DNA of 64,000 nucleotides from Vibrio ruber DSM 16370 (GCF_900163965.1 NZ_FULE01000026.1:1-64000), one strand, 5' to 3'. Shown: positions 33,775-42,804, counted from the first letter of the stretch. Made by a program: numbers and translations. The notes: a model not told the origin generated them from the letters alone.

Positions 33775-33939
33775 TCAGTTCGTGGCTTGTTTCCGACTGG
33801 ATAGGGAGGTATTGGAGGATTGTTGTGAATCAGAAATTTTGATCTGTAAAAGTTGTTGCTGCCATTGTGGCCACTGCGAAACAGTCTTGTTTGCCTTTTC
33901 TAAATGTTTAGCCAATGCTGAATTATCAATTTTTTTCAT
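33775..33939 (-). CDS. Small 54-residue protein encoded downstream of the AvcD-type deaminase
   Basis: A minus-strand ORF begins 9 bp after the deaminase stop, has TAGGA upstream of its ATG and ends just before the shared terminator, so it is very likely the second gene of the operon. The first half is a compact helical module (MKKIDNSALAKHLEKANKTV, then SQWPQWQQQLL); the second half is Ser/Gln-rich and looks disordered. There is no signal or membrane segment. I do not recognise a named family. A role as accessory or modulator of the deaminase is inference from position only. Confidence 0.65.
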   Translation of the reverse strand: MKKIDNSALAKHLEKANKTVSQWPQWQQQLLQIKISDSQQSSNTSLSSRKQATN

Positions 33940-33948
33940 AATGTTGTC

Positions 33949-35475
33949 CTACTTCTTACTTAGTCCCATATGATTTTTGTACATTTCACGGTGTTTACTC
34001 GTTGCAACTGAAGCTATGGTCTCTTGTTTAATATATTTAAATTCATCAGATGTCAGCCTAAGTTTAGCTGATTCTTTGGACCAGTCTATGGTTTTTCCCT
34101 GAGTATCTTTCCTTCTTATGTTTCTACCATTACCCAGAGTCATTGAAAAAACATTTAAAAAGCTTCTGGGTCCAACACCGACGAAGGGTTCGAAAGTTAC
34201 TTTTCCATCAATACCACTTTCTGCTATCGAGTCGTGGTGAAACTCAAATGCTTTACTTTTTGAATATGGTTCAACATAAACAACTCGCATAATACCTGCA
34301 GCAATAATATGCTTTGCACAGTTGTGACAGGGAAAAGTTGTACAGTATAGTGTTGTTCCAATCGTGCTATTATTGGAGCGTCCACAAGATAATATTGCTT
34401 CCATTTCTGCATGAACAACGCGTCCATATTCTGTAATATCTTTTATTTTTGTTTTAATTAATTGATTTTCAATGTTTTCTTTAAGATTGTTGTTATCGGT
34501 TTGAGATTGGTTATCTTCCAATTTGTGTAAGTCAAGATGTGCGACAATATTATCGATTAGTTCTTGAATTGCATTTTTATTTGCATCATATCCTCTCATA
34601 TAGTCTCTACCGTCAAGTACATCCGCTATCTGAATATTGTTTTCATCTAACGTTGGCCAGTAGAGCCCACCTCCTGCTCTTGGCACATCGTTTGCTCCGG
34701 TAGATATAATATTGCAGTCTTTTGCTAGGACTGCACCAACTTGTCTTGATAAATCAGCTGATCTAGTTGAGGCTGAAAATGCCATATACATTGCATATTC
34801 GTCAAATGTAGGTGTGAGATATGGGTTATCAAAAATTAGTTTTAATATTCTTTCTATATCAGCTTTGTTCCGGTCTAAATTAGGGTCTTCATTAATAAAA
34901 AAATCGGATAAATGAAACGTATCTCTGGTATGTTGTCCATGGCCATTACTTGGCCCTTCTTCAGTATCTCTTATGATTAGTTTTTTAATGAACTCATCTG
35001 AATCTGATTTTTTCTTTTTATTTTTTAGTGTTTGAAATCTCATTTCTTCACTGGCATGAATTCCGATAAGGAAAAGATTATTACCATAGGTATCTCTCAG
35101 GACCTTCACTTCTTCTGGATGTTTTAGTGATCTGATGATCCATGCCTGTTTATCAATAGGCCTTGCCTCATCATCCCCTAATATTTCAGTTCGATATTTT
35201 GCTATTTCAGCTATTGCTGAGTAGGCTAAAGCGCCATTGTGTTGTGACACTTGGCGATAATCATTACCGATGCTCATAAAATGATTAATCGTTTCTAATT
35301 TCGTTAAATTTTCATTTGGGGGATTTAAACTGAAGAGAACTTCTTGAGATATCCGTATCTCCTTAGCTTTGAAATCATATAGTTCTAATTCCTCCTTTAT
35401 GAAATTAACAAACCGATTAAGATCTGATCCGACTGCAGAAACTAAAGCGATTACTATTTCGGAAGGCTCTTCCAT
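33949..35475 (-). CDS. AvcD-type antiviral deoxycytidylate deaminase (P-loop plus CDA domains)
   Basis: 508 residues. The C-terminal half is a zinc cytidine/deoxycytidylate deaminase: HAE at 355-357 (Zn ligand and catalytic Glu) and PCHNC at 382-386 (two Cys ligands), with the upstream motif SADLSRQVGAVL. The N-terminal 200 residues resemble the P-loop domain of AvcD, but a canonical GK[ST] Walker loop is not visible (the loop reads SAVGSDLN). AvcD proteins of V. cholerae and E. coli deplete dCTP/dCMP during phage infection and are kept inactive by a small RNA, AvcI. GC content is far below that of neighbouring genes, which suggests acquisition. Assignment is by domain order and length. Confidence 0.85.
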   Translation of the reverse strand: MEEPSEIVIALVSAVGSDLNRFVNFIKEELELYDFKAKEIRISQEVLFSLNPPNENLTKLETINHFMSIGNDYRQVSQHNGALAYSAIAEIAKYRTEILGDDEARPIDKQAWIIRSLKHPEEVKVLRDTYGNNLFLIGIHASEEMRFQTLKNKKKKSDSDEFIKKLIIRDTEEGPSNGHGQHTRDTFHLSDFFINEDPNLDRNKADIERILKLIFDNPYLTPTFDEYAMYMAFSASTRSADLSRQVGAVLAKDCNIISTGANDVPRAGGGLYWPTLDENNIQIADVLDGRDYMRGYDANKNAIQELIDNIVAHLDLHKLEDNQSQTDNNNLKENIENQLIKTKIKDITEYGRVVHAEMEAILSCGRSNNSTIGTTLYCTTFPCHNCAKHIIAAGIMRVVYVEPYSKSKAFEFHHDSIAESGIDGKVTFEPFVGVGPRSFLNVFSMTLGNGRNIRRKDTQGKTIDWSKESAKLRLTSDEFKYIKQETIASVATSKHREMYKNHMGLSKK

Positions 35476-35756
35476 AATTTGACTCTATTTTAAATGGGTT
35501 GCTATGTAAATTTAGAATGCATCAATGTTAAGAGTAACAAATAACTTAAAAATGAATAAATAGCATCCTAATAAATAATGAATTTATATTTTATGGATAT
35601 AATATAAACGATAAGATAGTAATTCAGTCAATAATTAATAGAAGTGAATTTCAGCAAAAAATTAATTGATGTCAGGAAAAAACAAACTTTGATTACATTG
35701 GTTTTCGTAAAAAGAGTGATGTATTTAACGTTTTTACTTAAAAATATCTTATTAAT
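35476..35756 (-). other. AT-rich leader upstream of the AvcD-type gene; possible AvcI-like RNA locus
   Basis: No ORF of useful length is found in these 280 bp, which are extremely AT-rich. In known avcID loci a non-coding RNA that inhibits AvcD is encoded directly 5' of avcD, so this is the expected place for it. I cannot identify a conserved AvcI sequence or fold by eye. Confidence 0.4.
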
Positions 35757-35792
35757 AAAGGAGAGGTTCAATGGATGAACCTCTCCTTTGTT
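35757..35792. terminator. Terminator downstream of avtA, facing the AvcD island
   Basis: Perfect 14-bp stem AAAGGAGAGGTTCA/TGAACCTCTCCTTT with a 5-base loop, immediately after the avtA stop. It insulates avtA from the deaminase operon, which is read in the same direction. Confidence 0.85.
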
Positions 35793-35795
35793 TAC

Positions 35796-37049
35796 TTAGC
35801 TCTTTTCCCCATACGCCTTTGCGACTTCTTCGGCGATAATAGCGATGCCTTTCTGCATCTGCTCATCATCCTGCACGTAATTCATCCGCAAGCATTGATG
35901 ACCGTGTTCCCATTCTTCCTGCTGACCGATAAAGAAATACTCACCGGGGATAATCAGAACCCCTCGATCTTTCAAGCGTTGGTAAAGCGCCATGGTAGTG
36001 ATCGGCAGTTCGTCGAACCATAACCAGAGGAAAATGGCGCCTTCCGGTTTGTGGATTCGAAAACGCGGATCGGGAATCGCCTGTTGGAGTAGCTTAATCG
36101 CGTGTTGGGATTTTTGTCGGTAGAACGGTTGAATCACATCTTCGCTGAGGCGCAGTAGATCACCTTGTTCAATCATATGATTAGCGATTGCCGGACCGAT
36201 ACTGCTGGGGGAAAGATTAATAATCCCGCTGAGGTTTGTCATGGCTTGAGTAATTTCTTCACTGGCAATTACAATGCCGCAGCGAACGCCCGGTAAGCCA
36301 AGTTTCGATAGGCTCATACATAAAATGGTATTTTCATTCCAGAAGGGGGTGACATCTTCAAAAATAATATTTGGAAACGGCAGGCCGTAGGCGTTATCGA
36401 TAATGAGTGGAATCTGATGCTGACGTGCCAGCTGATCCAGTTTACAGACTTCCTCATCCGTCAGTACATTGCCGGTTGGATTGGTCGGGCGAGAGGCGCA
36501 GATCGCAGCTATTGAATCATCCACTTGCAAATGTTCGAAATCAACATGGTATTTGAACAGACCATTGTCAAGCATTTCGATGTCTGGCCGGTAAGAGATA
36601 AACATATCTTCATTGATACCTGCATCGCCGTAACCAATATATTCCGGTGCCAGCGGGAGCAGGATTTTCTTATGTGAGCCGTCGGGTTGTTTCCCTGCCA
36701 GTAAGTTGAACAGATGGAAAAAGCTACTCTGACTGCCATTGGTCAGACTGATGTTTTTTTCCGAGATTTGCCAACCGAGATTTTCTCGCAGCAGCGCTGC
36801 AAGCGTCCGCAGAAAGGCGTCTTTCCCTTGCGGGCCGTCGTAGTTTGCCATGGCGGCAACCAGCTCACCGCTATCGAGCAGCGACTGACTCGCCTGATGA
36901 AAATAATCGAGCATTGATGGAATGGCTGCCGGGTTACCACCACCGAGCATAATGGCTCCGGGAGTGCGGAGGCCTGTATTCAGATCATCCATGAGCTGAG
37001 TGATACCTGAGTATCGGTTAAATTTTTCACCAAACGAAGAGAACTGCAT
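35796..37049 (-). CDS. avtA: Valine-pyruvate aminotransferase AvtA
   Basis: PLP-dependent enzyme that exchanges the amino group between valine and pyruvate, forming alanine and 2-ketoisovalerate. It has 417 residues, equal to E. coli AvtA. RTPGAIMLGGGNPA (about residues 28-41) is specific to the family. The PLP lysine lies in MSLSKLGLPGVRCG, and ASRPTNPTGN is the fold-type I Asn motif. It stands alone between terminators. Confidence 0.95.
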   Translation of the reverse strand: MQFSSFGEKFNRYSGITQLMDDLNTGLRTPGAIMLGGGNPAAIPSMLDYFHQASQSLLDSGELVAAMANYDGPQGKDAFLRTLAALLRENLGWQISEKNISLTNGSQSSFFHLFNLLAGKQPDGSHKKILLPLAPEYIGYGDAGINEDMFISYRPDIEMLDNGLFKYHVDFEHLQVDDSIAAICASRPTNPTGNVLTDEEVCKLDQLARQHQIPLIIDNAYGLPFPNIIFEDVTPFWNENTILCMSLSKLGLPGVRCGIVIASEEITQAMTNLSGIINLSPSSIGPAIANHMIEQGDLLRLSEDVIQPFYRQKSQHAIKLLQQAIPDPRFRIHKPEGAIFLWLWFDELPITTMALYQRLKDRGVLIIPGEYFFIGQQEEWEHGHQCLRMNYVQDDEQMQKGIAIIAEEVAKAYGEKS

Positions 37050-37320
37050 GACTGAGTTACCTGATATTTTTTAATAGGAAAGAATCGCTTTTCGTTACCG
37101 GACTTTTCGTTACCGGGAATGTACCGGGACATCCGTAGGGAGATTGTGTTGCTAACCCACAATGCACCAATACTTGAGTTAACCGTAATGATTTTTAATT
37201 GAAAAGCAACTCTTACCTCTGGATTTATTGCCCTCAATTTTCTAAGCGTTTTTTGACTGGGTCGCTGAAGGCCGTATAACCATGTTGCTCTCTTTTTGTC
37301 CGATCTCGGTGAATAGGCGA
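37050..37320. other. Non-coding gap between avtA and the glyS terminator
   Basis: No gene is seen in this gap. It contains a tandem 15-bp direct repeat, CTTTTCGTTACCGG(A/G), at 37088-37102 and 37103-37117, shortly upstream of the avtA start. The avtA promoter should be here but no clear consensus pair stands out. Confidence 0.4.
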
Positions 37321-37349
37321 AAAAAAGCCCTGCGTAAGCAGGGCTTTGC
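37321..37349 (-). terminator. Terminator after glyS
   Basis: Stem AAAGCCCTGC/GCAGGGCTTT with a GTAA loop, followed on the minus strand by a run of T; 25 bp past the glyS stop. Confidence 0.85.
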
Positions 37350-37372
37350 GAGCTATGTTTGGTCTGAACAGA

Positions 37373-39439
37373 TTATTTCTGCAATACCGAAATATCAGCA
37401 ATTTCTAAGAATAGATTGCGCAGATCGTTGAGCAGGGTCAGACGGTTGATTTTCAGGGCTTCATCATCCGCCATAACCATCACGTCTTCAAAGAATGCGT
37501 CAACCGGTTCTTTCAGGGCTGCCAACTGGCTTAATGCCGACTGATAATCACCGTTTGCAAATGCCGGTTCCAGTGCTTCACTGAGAACAGCAACATTCTC
37601 TGCCAGCGCCACTTCAGCGCCTTCTTGAAGTAAGGCGAGATCAACTTCTGCTGCCAGCTGACCATCAAACTTAGCTAAAATGTTACCGACACGCTTATTC
37701 GCTGCCGCCAGTGAATCCGCCGCATCAAGCGTGCGGAAGTGAGAAACAGCTTTGACGCGCTGATCAAAATCGGTCGGCTTGGTTGGATGGCGGGCCAATA
37801 CGGCCTGAATGACATCAACGCTGAATCCTTCATCTTGATACCAGGCACGGAAACGGCCTAACATAAACTCGATCACTTCCTGTTCGACACTTGCGTTGGT
37901 CAGCTTGTCACCGAACTGCGCTGCCGCTTCAGCAACTAAATCAACCAGATCCAACTGATAGCCATTTTCAACGATAATCCGCAGAATCCCTAATGACGCC
38001 CGGCGCAATGCGTATGGGTCTGAGCCTTTCGGAGCCTGACCAATGCCAAAAATCCCGACAATGGTGTCAAGCTTATCGGCTATTGCGACCGCAGCAGAGA
38101 TAGCATTGCTCGGCAGACGATCACCGGCAAAGCGTGGCATGTACTGTTCGTTGAGTGCCAGAGCTACCTCTTCAGCTTCACCGTCATGGCGCGCATAGTG
38201 CATTCCCATGATGCCCTGAGTTTCGGTGAACTCAAAAACCATCGAGGTCATCAGGTCGCATTTTGCCAGTAACGCTGCACGGGTTGTTTTCTCGACATCG
38301 GCACCAATGCTTTTTGCAACATAAGCGGCTAACACCGCAATCCGGTCGGTTTTATCTTTGATGCTGCCCAGTTGTTTCTGGAAGATGGCTGTTTCGAGTT
38401 CTGGCAGACGATCAATCAGCGGGCGCTTACGGTCGTTGTTGAAGAAAAACTCTGCGTCGGCCAGACGTGGACGCACCACCTTTTCATTTCCTTCGATGAC
38501 GTGACGTGGTTCTTTCGACTCAATATTAGAGACGAAGATGAACTTCGGCAGCAGGTTCTTATTGACGTCGTAAACCGGGAAGTACTTTTGGTCGCCTTTC
38601 ATGGTGTAAACCAGTGCTTCAGAAGGAACTTTAAGGAATTTTTCTTCGAAAGAAGCAGTCAGAACGACCGGCCACTCAACCAGCGATGCAACTTCTTCAA
38701 CCAAGTCTTCTTCTAAATCGGCAATGCCGCCCACTTCTGCGGCTGCTTTTTGTGCATCAGCAAGGATGGTTGCTTTACGTGCTTCGTAGTCCGCGATGAC
38801 TTTGCCGCGTTCTTGCAGAATATCAGGATACTGGCTTGCAGATTCAAGGGTCAGTTCGGGTTCTCCCATAAACCGGTGGCCACGAATCACACGATCAGAC
38901 TGCACACCGAGGATTTCCCCTTCAATCAATTCTTCATCCAGCAAAATAGTCAGAGTTTTGACCGGGCGGATAAATTGGGTGTCTTGGTCTCCCCAACGCA
39001 TCGGTTTGGCGATAGGCAGGTTTGCTAACGCTTTTGCTGCCAGTTCAACAATCAGTGCTTTGGCAGACTGACCTTTGACCGCTTGCTTGAATAGCAGCCA
39101 TTCCCCTTTATCGGTGGTCAGCCGTTCAGCTTGTGCGACGGTAATCCCGTTACCACGTGCCCAGCCTTCAGCGGCCTTGGTTGGATTGCCGTCCGCATCG
39201 AATGCGACCGCAACGGCCGGGCCTCGTTTTTCGACAACTTTATCCGGCTGCTGTTCTGCCAATGCTGTGACTTTCAATGCCAGACGGCGCGGTGTGGCAT
39301 ACCACTGCATTGTTTCAAAAGGCAAATCAGCGGCGTTGAGTTCGGCCTGAAAGTTGTTGTAAAACGCTTCAGCCAGTGTGCGAAGCTGTGTCGGTGGGAG
39401 TTCTTCTGTTCCCAATTCAATTAAAAGTTCTTTAGCCAT
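37373..39439 (-). CDS. glyS: Glycyl-tRNA synthetase beta subunit
   Basis: Beta chain of the alpha2beta2 glycyl-tRNA synthetase; it binds tRNA-Gly while alpha holds the active site. The N-terminus [15 protein letters not shown] and the internal [19 protein letters not shown] are family hallmarks. The start at 39439 gives 688 residues (E. coli 689) and is preceded by GGGGGAGAG. A longer frame to 39502 overlaps glyQ and was rejected. The gap to glyQ is 13 bp. Confidence 0.97.
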   Translation of the reverse strand: MAKELLIELGTEELPPTQLRTLAEAFYNNFQAELNAADLPFETMQWYATPRRLALKVTALAEQQPDKVVEKRGPAVAVAFDADGNPTKAAEGWARGNGITVAQAERLTTDKGEWLLFKQAVKGQSAKALIVELAAKALANLPIAKPMRWGDQDTQFIRPVKTLTILLDEELIEGEILGVQSDRVIRGHRFMGEPELTLESASQYPDILQERGKVIADYEARKATILADAQKAAAEVGGIADLEEDLVEEVASLVEWPVVLTASFEEKFLKVPSEALVYTMKGDQKYFPVYDVNKNLLPKFIFVSNIESKEPRHVIEGNEKVVRPRLADAEFFFNNDRKRPLIDRLPELETAIFQKQLGSIKDKTDRIAVLAAYVAKSIGADVEKTTRAALLAKCDLMTSMVFEFTETQGIMGMHYARHDGEAEEVALALNEQYMPRFAGDRLPSNAISAAVAIADKLDTIVGIFGIGQAPKGSDPYALRRASLGILRIIVENGYQLDLVDLVAEAAAQFGDKLTNASVEQEVIEFMLGRFRAWYQDEGFSVDVIQAVLARHPTKPTDFDQRVKAVSHFRTLDAADSLAAANKRVGNILAKFDGQLAAEVDLALLQEGAEVALAENVAVLSEALEPAFANGDYQSALSQLAALKEPVDAFFEDVMVMADDEALKINRLTLLNDLRNLFLEIADISVLQK

Positions 39440-39452
39440 GCTTCTCTCCCCC

Positions 39453-40376
39453 TTATGCCTGTTGGTCTTGCTTTTTGCACATTGGGAAGCCCAACGCTTC
39501 ACGAGATGCGTAATAAGCTTCTGCGACTGCTTTAGTCAAATTACGAATTCGTAAAATGTAGCGCTGACGTTCTGTCACTGAGATCGCTTTACGTGCGTCG
39601 AGCAGGTTAAATGCATGACCTGCTTTTAAAATGCGCTCATAGGCCGGCAGTGGCAGTGGGGTTTCCAGTTCCAGCAGATGCTGACACTCTTTTTCACATT
39701 GATCGAAGAAGGTAAACAGGAAGTCCACGTCTGCATGTTCAAAGTTATAGGTTGACTGTTCAACTTCGTTTTGATGGTAAATGTCACCGTAGGTGACTTT
39801 ACCCAGCGGGCCGTCTGTCCAGACGAGATCATAAACAGAATCGACACCCTGAATATACATTGCAAGACGTTCAATTCCGTAAGTAATTTCACCGGTGACG
39901 GGTTTACATTCCAGACCGCCGACTTGTTGGAAATAGGTAAACTGGGTGACTTCCATACCATTGAGCCAAACTTCCCAGCCGAGTCCCCAGGCGCCCAAGG
40001 TTGGGTTTTCCCAGTTATCTTCGACGAAGCGGATATCGTGGACTTGTGGGTCAATCCCCAGAGCTTTCAGCGAGCCCAGATAAAGTTCTTGGATATTATC
40101 CGGTGATGGTTTGATCATCACCTGAAACTGATAATAGTGTTGCAGACGGTTGGGGTTTTCACCGTAGCGACCATCGGTCGGGCGACGGGAAGGCTGCACA
40201 TAAGCAGTCGCAATTGGCTCGGGGCCAATTGCGCGCAGGCAAGTCATCGGGTGAGACGTCCCTGCACCCACTTCCATGTCTAAAGGTTGAACAATCGTAC
40301 ATCCTTGACGGGCCCAATAATCCTGCAGCGCGAGGATCATCCCCTGAAAGGTTTTGATATCATAGTTTGTTTGCAT
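39453..40376 (-). CDS. glyQ: Glycyl-tRNA synthetase alpha subunit
   Basis: Class II catalytic chain that activates glycine and joins it to tRNA. The motif [20 protein letters not shown] near the N-terminus and the class II motif 2 region ([18 protein letters not shown]) are conserved. The start at 40376 ([12 protein letters not shown]) fits the family and gives 307 residues, but its ribosome site is poor; an in-frame ATG at 40406 is no better. It is co-transcribed with glyS. Confidence 0.95.
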   Translation of the reverse strand: MQTNYDIKTFQGMILALQDYWARQGCTIVQPLDMEVGAGTSHPMTCLRAIGPEPIATAYVQPSRRPTDGRYGENPNRLQHYYQFQVMIKPSPDNIQELYLGSLKALGIDPQVHDIRFVEDNWENPTLGAWGLGWEVWLNGMEVTQFTYFQQVGGLECKPVTGEITYGIERLAMYIQGVDSVYDLVWTDGPLGKVTYGDIYHQNEVEQSTYNFEHADVDFLFTFFDQCEKECQHLLELETPLPLPAYERILKAGHAFNLLDARKAISVTERQRYILRIRNLTKAVAEAYYASREALGFPMCKKQDQQA

Positions 40377-40540
40377 AGTCGGGTTCGCGCGAGTTGTTTG
40401 AATCATGAAAAATAACGTTGAATTATACCGATATATTGACGCATCGAGTAGTGGCAATCTTGTTTAATTGTTGTGCATTGTTCTTTTCACGACATAAAAC
40501 CGATACGATGCTTGTTTTCCGTACATAAGCCCGTTAGAAT

Positions 40541-40695
40541 CGCTGCGTCTTTGGGGAGTAGCTTACCACACCATTGGATCAGAACTGGCAAGTTCTGCGG
40601 CAATGTCACTGGTTCGTTCGTCAACATCATTGGTGCCCATCACCGTGGCGTTCGAGACTCGCAGGAGTTTAGCAAGACCTTAGACAAATATCGCG
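40541..40695 (+). promoter_or_regulatory. yybP-ykoY manganese riboswitch upstream of mneA
   Basis: The segment starts with CTTTGGGGAGTAGCTT (40550-40564), the highly conserved 5' block of the yybP-ykoY class, and contains the second conserved area with internal stems (CAACATCATTGGTG, CGAGACTCGCAGGAG). This class binds Mn2+ and turns on Mn2+ export genes. The downstream gene is a UPF0016 Mn2+ exporter, the regulatory pairing known from Vibrio. The region between glyQ and the riboswitch (40377-40540) should hold both promoters. Confidence 0.85.
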
Positions 40696-40755
40696 GTACC
40701 GGGGTGGGGCGTGATGTTTGTCTAATGGTTAATCGTCCTGCCCCGAGAGCATGTC

Positions 40756-41310
40756 GTGAATATTTTAGCTATATCTATCACAACCGTAACGCTGGCAGAG
40801 ATCGGTGATAAAACTCAACTCCTTTCATTAATGTTGGCAAGTTGCTATCGCAAACCATTGCCGATTATTAGTGCCATTTTCCTTGCAACACTGGTCAATC
40901 ATGCCCTCGCGGCCTGGCTGGGTGTCGTCGTTGCTGAATACCTTTCCCCTGAAATTTTGAAATGGGTCATTTTTGTCAGCTTTTTAGCGATGGCGGGATG
41001 GGTGTTGATCCCCGATAAACTGGATGATGACGGTGCCTGCTCAAGCCGGGGACCGTTTGTTGCCAGTTTTATTGCGTTTTTCGTAGCAGAAATAGGGGAT
41101 AAAACACAGATTGCGACTTCTGTGTTAGGGGCTCAATTTGCCGATGGTTTGCTCTGGGTGGTTTTAGGAACGACTATCGGAATGATGATCGCGAATGTGC
41201 CGGTGGTGTTGATCGGGAAACTCTCAGCAGATCGATTACCTTTGGGGCTGATCCGGAAAATTACAGCCGTCCTGTTTGTCGGTTTGGCTGGTGTAGCAAT
41301 TTTATACTGA
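40756..41310 (+). CDS. mneA: Manganese exporter MneA (UPF0016 / GDT1 family)
   Basis: Inner-membrane cation exporter of 184 residues with six hydrophobic segments in two repeats, each carrying the family signature E-x-G-D-K-T: LAEIGDKTQLLSLML (about residues 14-28) and VAEIGDKTQIATSVL (about 113-127). Vibrio cholerae MneA exports Mn2+ and is controlled by a yybP-ykoY riboswitch, as seen here. The start is a GTG at 40756 with GAGAG upstream. Confidence 0.92.
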   Translation: MNILAISITTVTLAEIGDKTQLLSLMLASCYRKPLPIISAIFLATLVNHALAAWLGVVVAEYLSPEILKWVIFVSFLAMAGWVLIPDKLDDDGACSSRGPFVASFIAFFVAEIGDKTQIATSVLGAQFADGLLWVVLGTTIGMMIANVPVVLIGKLSADRLPLGLIRKITAVLFVGLAGVAILY

Positions 41311-41415
41311 GTCCGTTATTGGTGAACATATCGGTGACAAGCGTGATATCTGACATACATGCGTCATCAATCTCATGCTACTGTGATGCTAGGATGTCAA
41401 CAAAGGGAGTTGCGT

Positions 41416-41673
41416 ATGTTAGTTCGTTACACTGGCATGAGCTTGAAAAGCCAATTTTACTTGTACGGTTTTGGCTTTATTCTGACCATACTGGGCATGA
41501 TGTTAACCGATATGTGGCTACCGATGGTGGTGGGTTCTCTCATTCTGATGGGGTTGCTCGTTGAGTCTTGGATCCAGATTTTTCATGTGGTGCCACTACA
41601 TCAGGAAGTTCGGGCACTGAAAAAACAGGTGGAAAAACTGCAACATCATTATCAGGATGAGAAGAATCTCTGA
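41416..41673 (+). CDS. Small membrane protein with C-terminal coiled coil
   Basis: 85 residues. Two membrane helices (about 13-33 and 36-55) are followed by a hydrophilic heptad-like helix (EVRALKKQVEKLQHHYQ). The start at 41416 has GGGAG six bases upstream; the 19 extra residues of a longer frame have no ribosome site. Unknown function; such proteins are common in Vibrio between mneA and tusA. A terminator lies 9 bp downstream. Confidence 0.75.
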   Translation: MLVRYTGMSLKSQFYLYGFGFILTILGMMLTDMWLPMVVGSLILMGLLVESWIQIFHVVPLHQEVRALKKQVEKLQHHYQDEKNL

Positions 41674-41681
41674 TGCCTCAG

Positions 41682-41705
41682 CGCGTCAGAGATGACGCGT
41701 TTTTG
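41682..41705 (+). terminator. Terminator after the small membrane protein gene
   Basis: Perfect 7-bp stem CGCGTCA/TGACGCG, GAGA loop, followed by TTTTTG. Confidence 0.8.
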
Positions 41706-41725
41706 TGATACTTATTCCACTTGTT

Positions 41726-41785
41726 CCGGGCAACTTTTTGCTCGCCGGGCAACTTCTTGCTCGCCTCCGGGCAAGATCTTGCTTG
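41726..41785 (+). repeat. Three 19-bp dyad repeats upstream of the hcp sigma-54 promoter (candidate enhancer)
   Basis: Copies CCGGGCAACTTTTTGCTCG (41726-41744), CCGGGCAACTTCTTGCTCG (41745-41763) and CCGGGCAAGATCTTGCTTG (41767-41785) each contain the dyad GCAA-N4-TTGC. They lie about 52-112 bp upstream of the -24 element, the place where sigma-54 activators bind. The likely activator is the type VI secretion regulator VasH, by function; I cannot confirm its site. Confidence 0.65.
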
Positions 41786-41836
41786 TATTTACCTTTGTAT
41801 CTATATAACACATTGATTTTATTGATGTGAGTGAGT

Positions 41837-41852
41837 TGGCACACCCCTTGCT
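41837..41852 (+). promoter_or_regulatory. Sigma-54 promoter of hcp
   Basis: TGGCACACCCCTTGCT is a perfect match to the -24/-12 consensus TGGCAC-N5-TTGCW. The transcript would start near 41864, about 65 nt before the hcp ATG. V. cholerae hcp genes depend on sigma-54 and VasH, so the match agrees with known regulation. Confidence 0.92.
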
Positions 41853-41928
41853 CTTATTGTTTAAGAGCCTAAAGGTTCTATGTGCATTAAAAACATGAAC
41901 TTATTATAGATAATTGAAGGAATTCAGA

Positions 41929-42447
41929 ATGCCAACTCCATGTTATATCTCTATCGAAGGTGAAACTCAGGGGCTAATCACGTCAGGCGCTTGTACAGCA
42001 GATTCTATCGGTGACTCTTTTGTTGAAGGTCACGAAGATGAAATGATGGTTCAACAGTTCGATCACGTCGTGAGCGTTCCAACTGACCCTCAGTCTGGTC
42101 AACCTGCTGGTCAACGTGTTCACAAGCCTTTCAAATTCACTGTGAACCTGAACAAAGCCGTTCCACTGCTGTATAACGCACTGGCTTCTGGTGAGAAAAT
42201 GTCTTCTGTAACGCTGAAGTGGTACCGCACTTCAATCGAAGGTAAACAAGAAAACTTCTTCACCACAACACTTGAAAACGCAACTATCGTTGACATCAAG
42301 TGTGAAATGCCACACTGCCAAAACCCAGCAGATTCTGACTTCACGCAAAACCTGACTGTTTCTATGTCTTACCGTAAGATCACTTGGGACCACGTTAACG
42401 CGGGTACTTCAGGTGCTGACGACTGGCGTAAGCCAATCGAAGCTTAA
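41929..42447 (+). CDS. hcp: Type VI secretion system tube protein Hcp
   Basis: Forms the hexameric tube fired by the type VI secretion system. It has 172 residues; the N-terminal TPCYISIEGETQGLI and C-terminal DHVNAGTSGADDWRKPIEA ends are almost the V. cholerae Hcp sequence. The start at 41929 has GAAGGA upstream; five residues of a longer frame were dropped. No vgrG, effector or sheath genes are nearby, so it is an orphan hcp serving a main cluster elsewhere. Low sequence divergence suggests strong constraint. Confidence 0.97.
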   Translation: MPTPCYISIEGETQGLITSGACTADSIGDSFVEGHEDEMMVQQFDHVVSVPTDPQSGQPAGQRVHKPFKFTVNLNKAVPLLYNALASGEKMSSVTLKWYRTSIEGKQENFFTTTLENATIVDIKCEMPHCQNPADSDFTQNLTVSMSYRKITWDHVNAGTSGADDWRKPIEA

Positions 42448-42804
42448 TTGTCAGCTGAACAGGCACCTTGTGTGTCTGTTCGACAATGCTTTGATTGTCC
42501 TGTTGCTCACCGACTGGTGGGCAACATTGTTTATATCATCTGTTTATATCATTCCACCTCTTTTTAGTCTTTTATTCTGATTTATTGGTGACGTAATTTA
42601 TTTCTTTGTCAGTAATCATGTGTCGTCAAACCCGCCTACACTCCTCATCTCAGCCAGATAAACCGCTTACAATCAATCAACATGATTATTGGGGGCGAGC
42701 AGGGTTTATGATTTGGTTTTCATATTTGTACTTCTGGTCACAAGATATTTTACGACTTCTCTCCTAAGCTTTTTATTGTCTCACTCGAATATGGAGAGTA
42801 ATCA
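42448..42804. terminator. hcp terminator hairpins and empty gap
   Basis: Two hairpins follow hcp: ATTGTC/GACAAT with inner GAACAG/CTGTTC (42447-42486), and GTTGCTCACC/GGTGGGCAAC (42502-42525) followed by ATTGTTT, which probably terminates transcription. From 42540 to 42804 I see nothing beyond a presumed promoter of the HDOD gene. Confidence 0.6.

Noticed and set aside
33782..33973. Plus-strand frame of 63 codons opposite the small AvcD-linked ORF
   Set aside because: Cys-rich unnatural composition; it runs antisense to a better-supported ORF with a ribosome site.
41726..41785. CRISPR array
   Set aside because: Three adjacent 19-bp repeats without unique spacers of constant length, and no cas genes.
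42618..42768. Plus-strand open frame of about 49 codons between hcp and the HDOD gene
   Set aside because: No ribosome site, unnatural composition and no terminator; probably chance.
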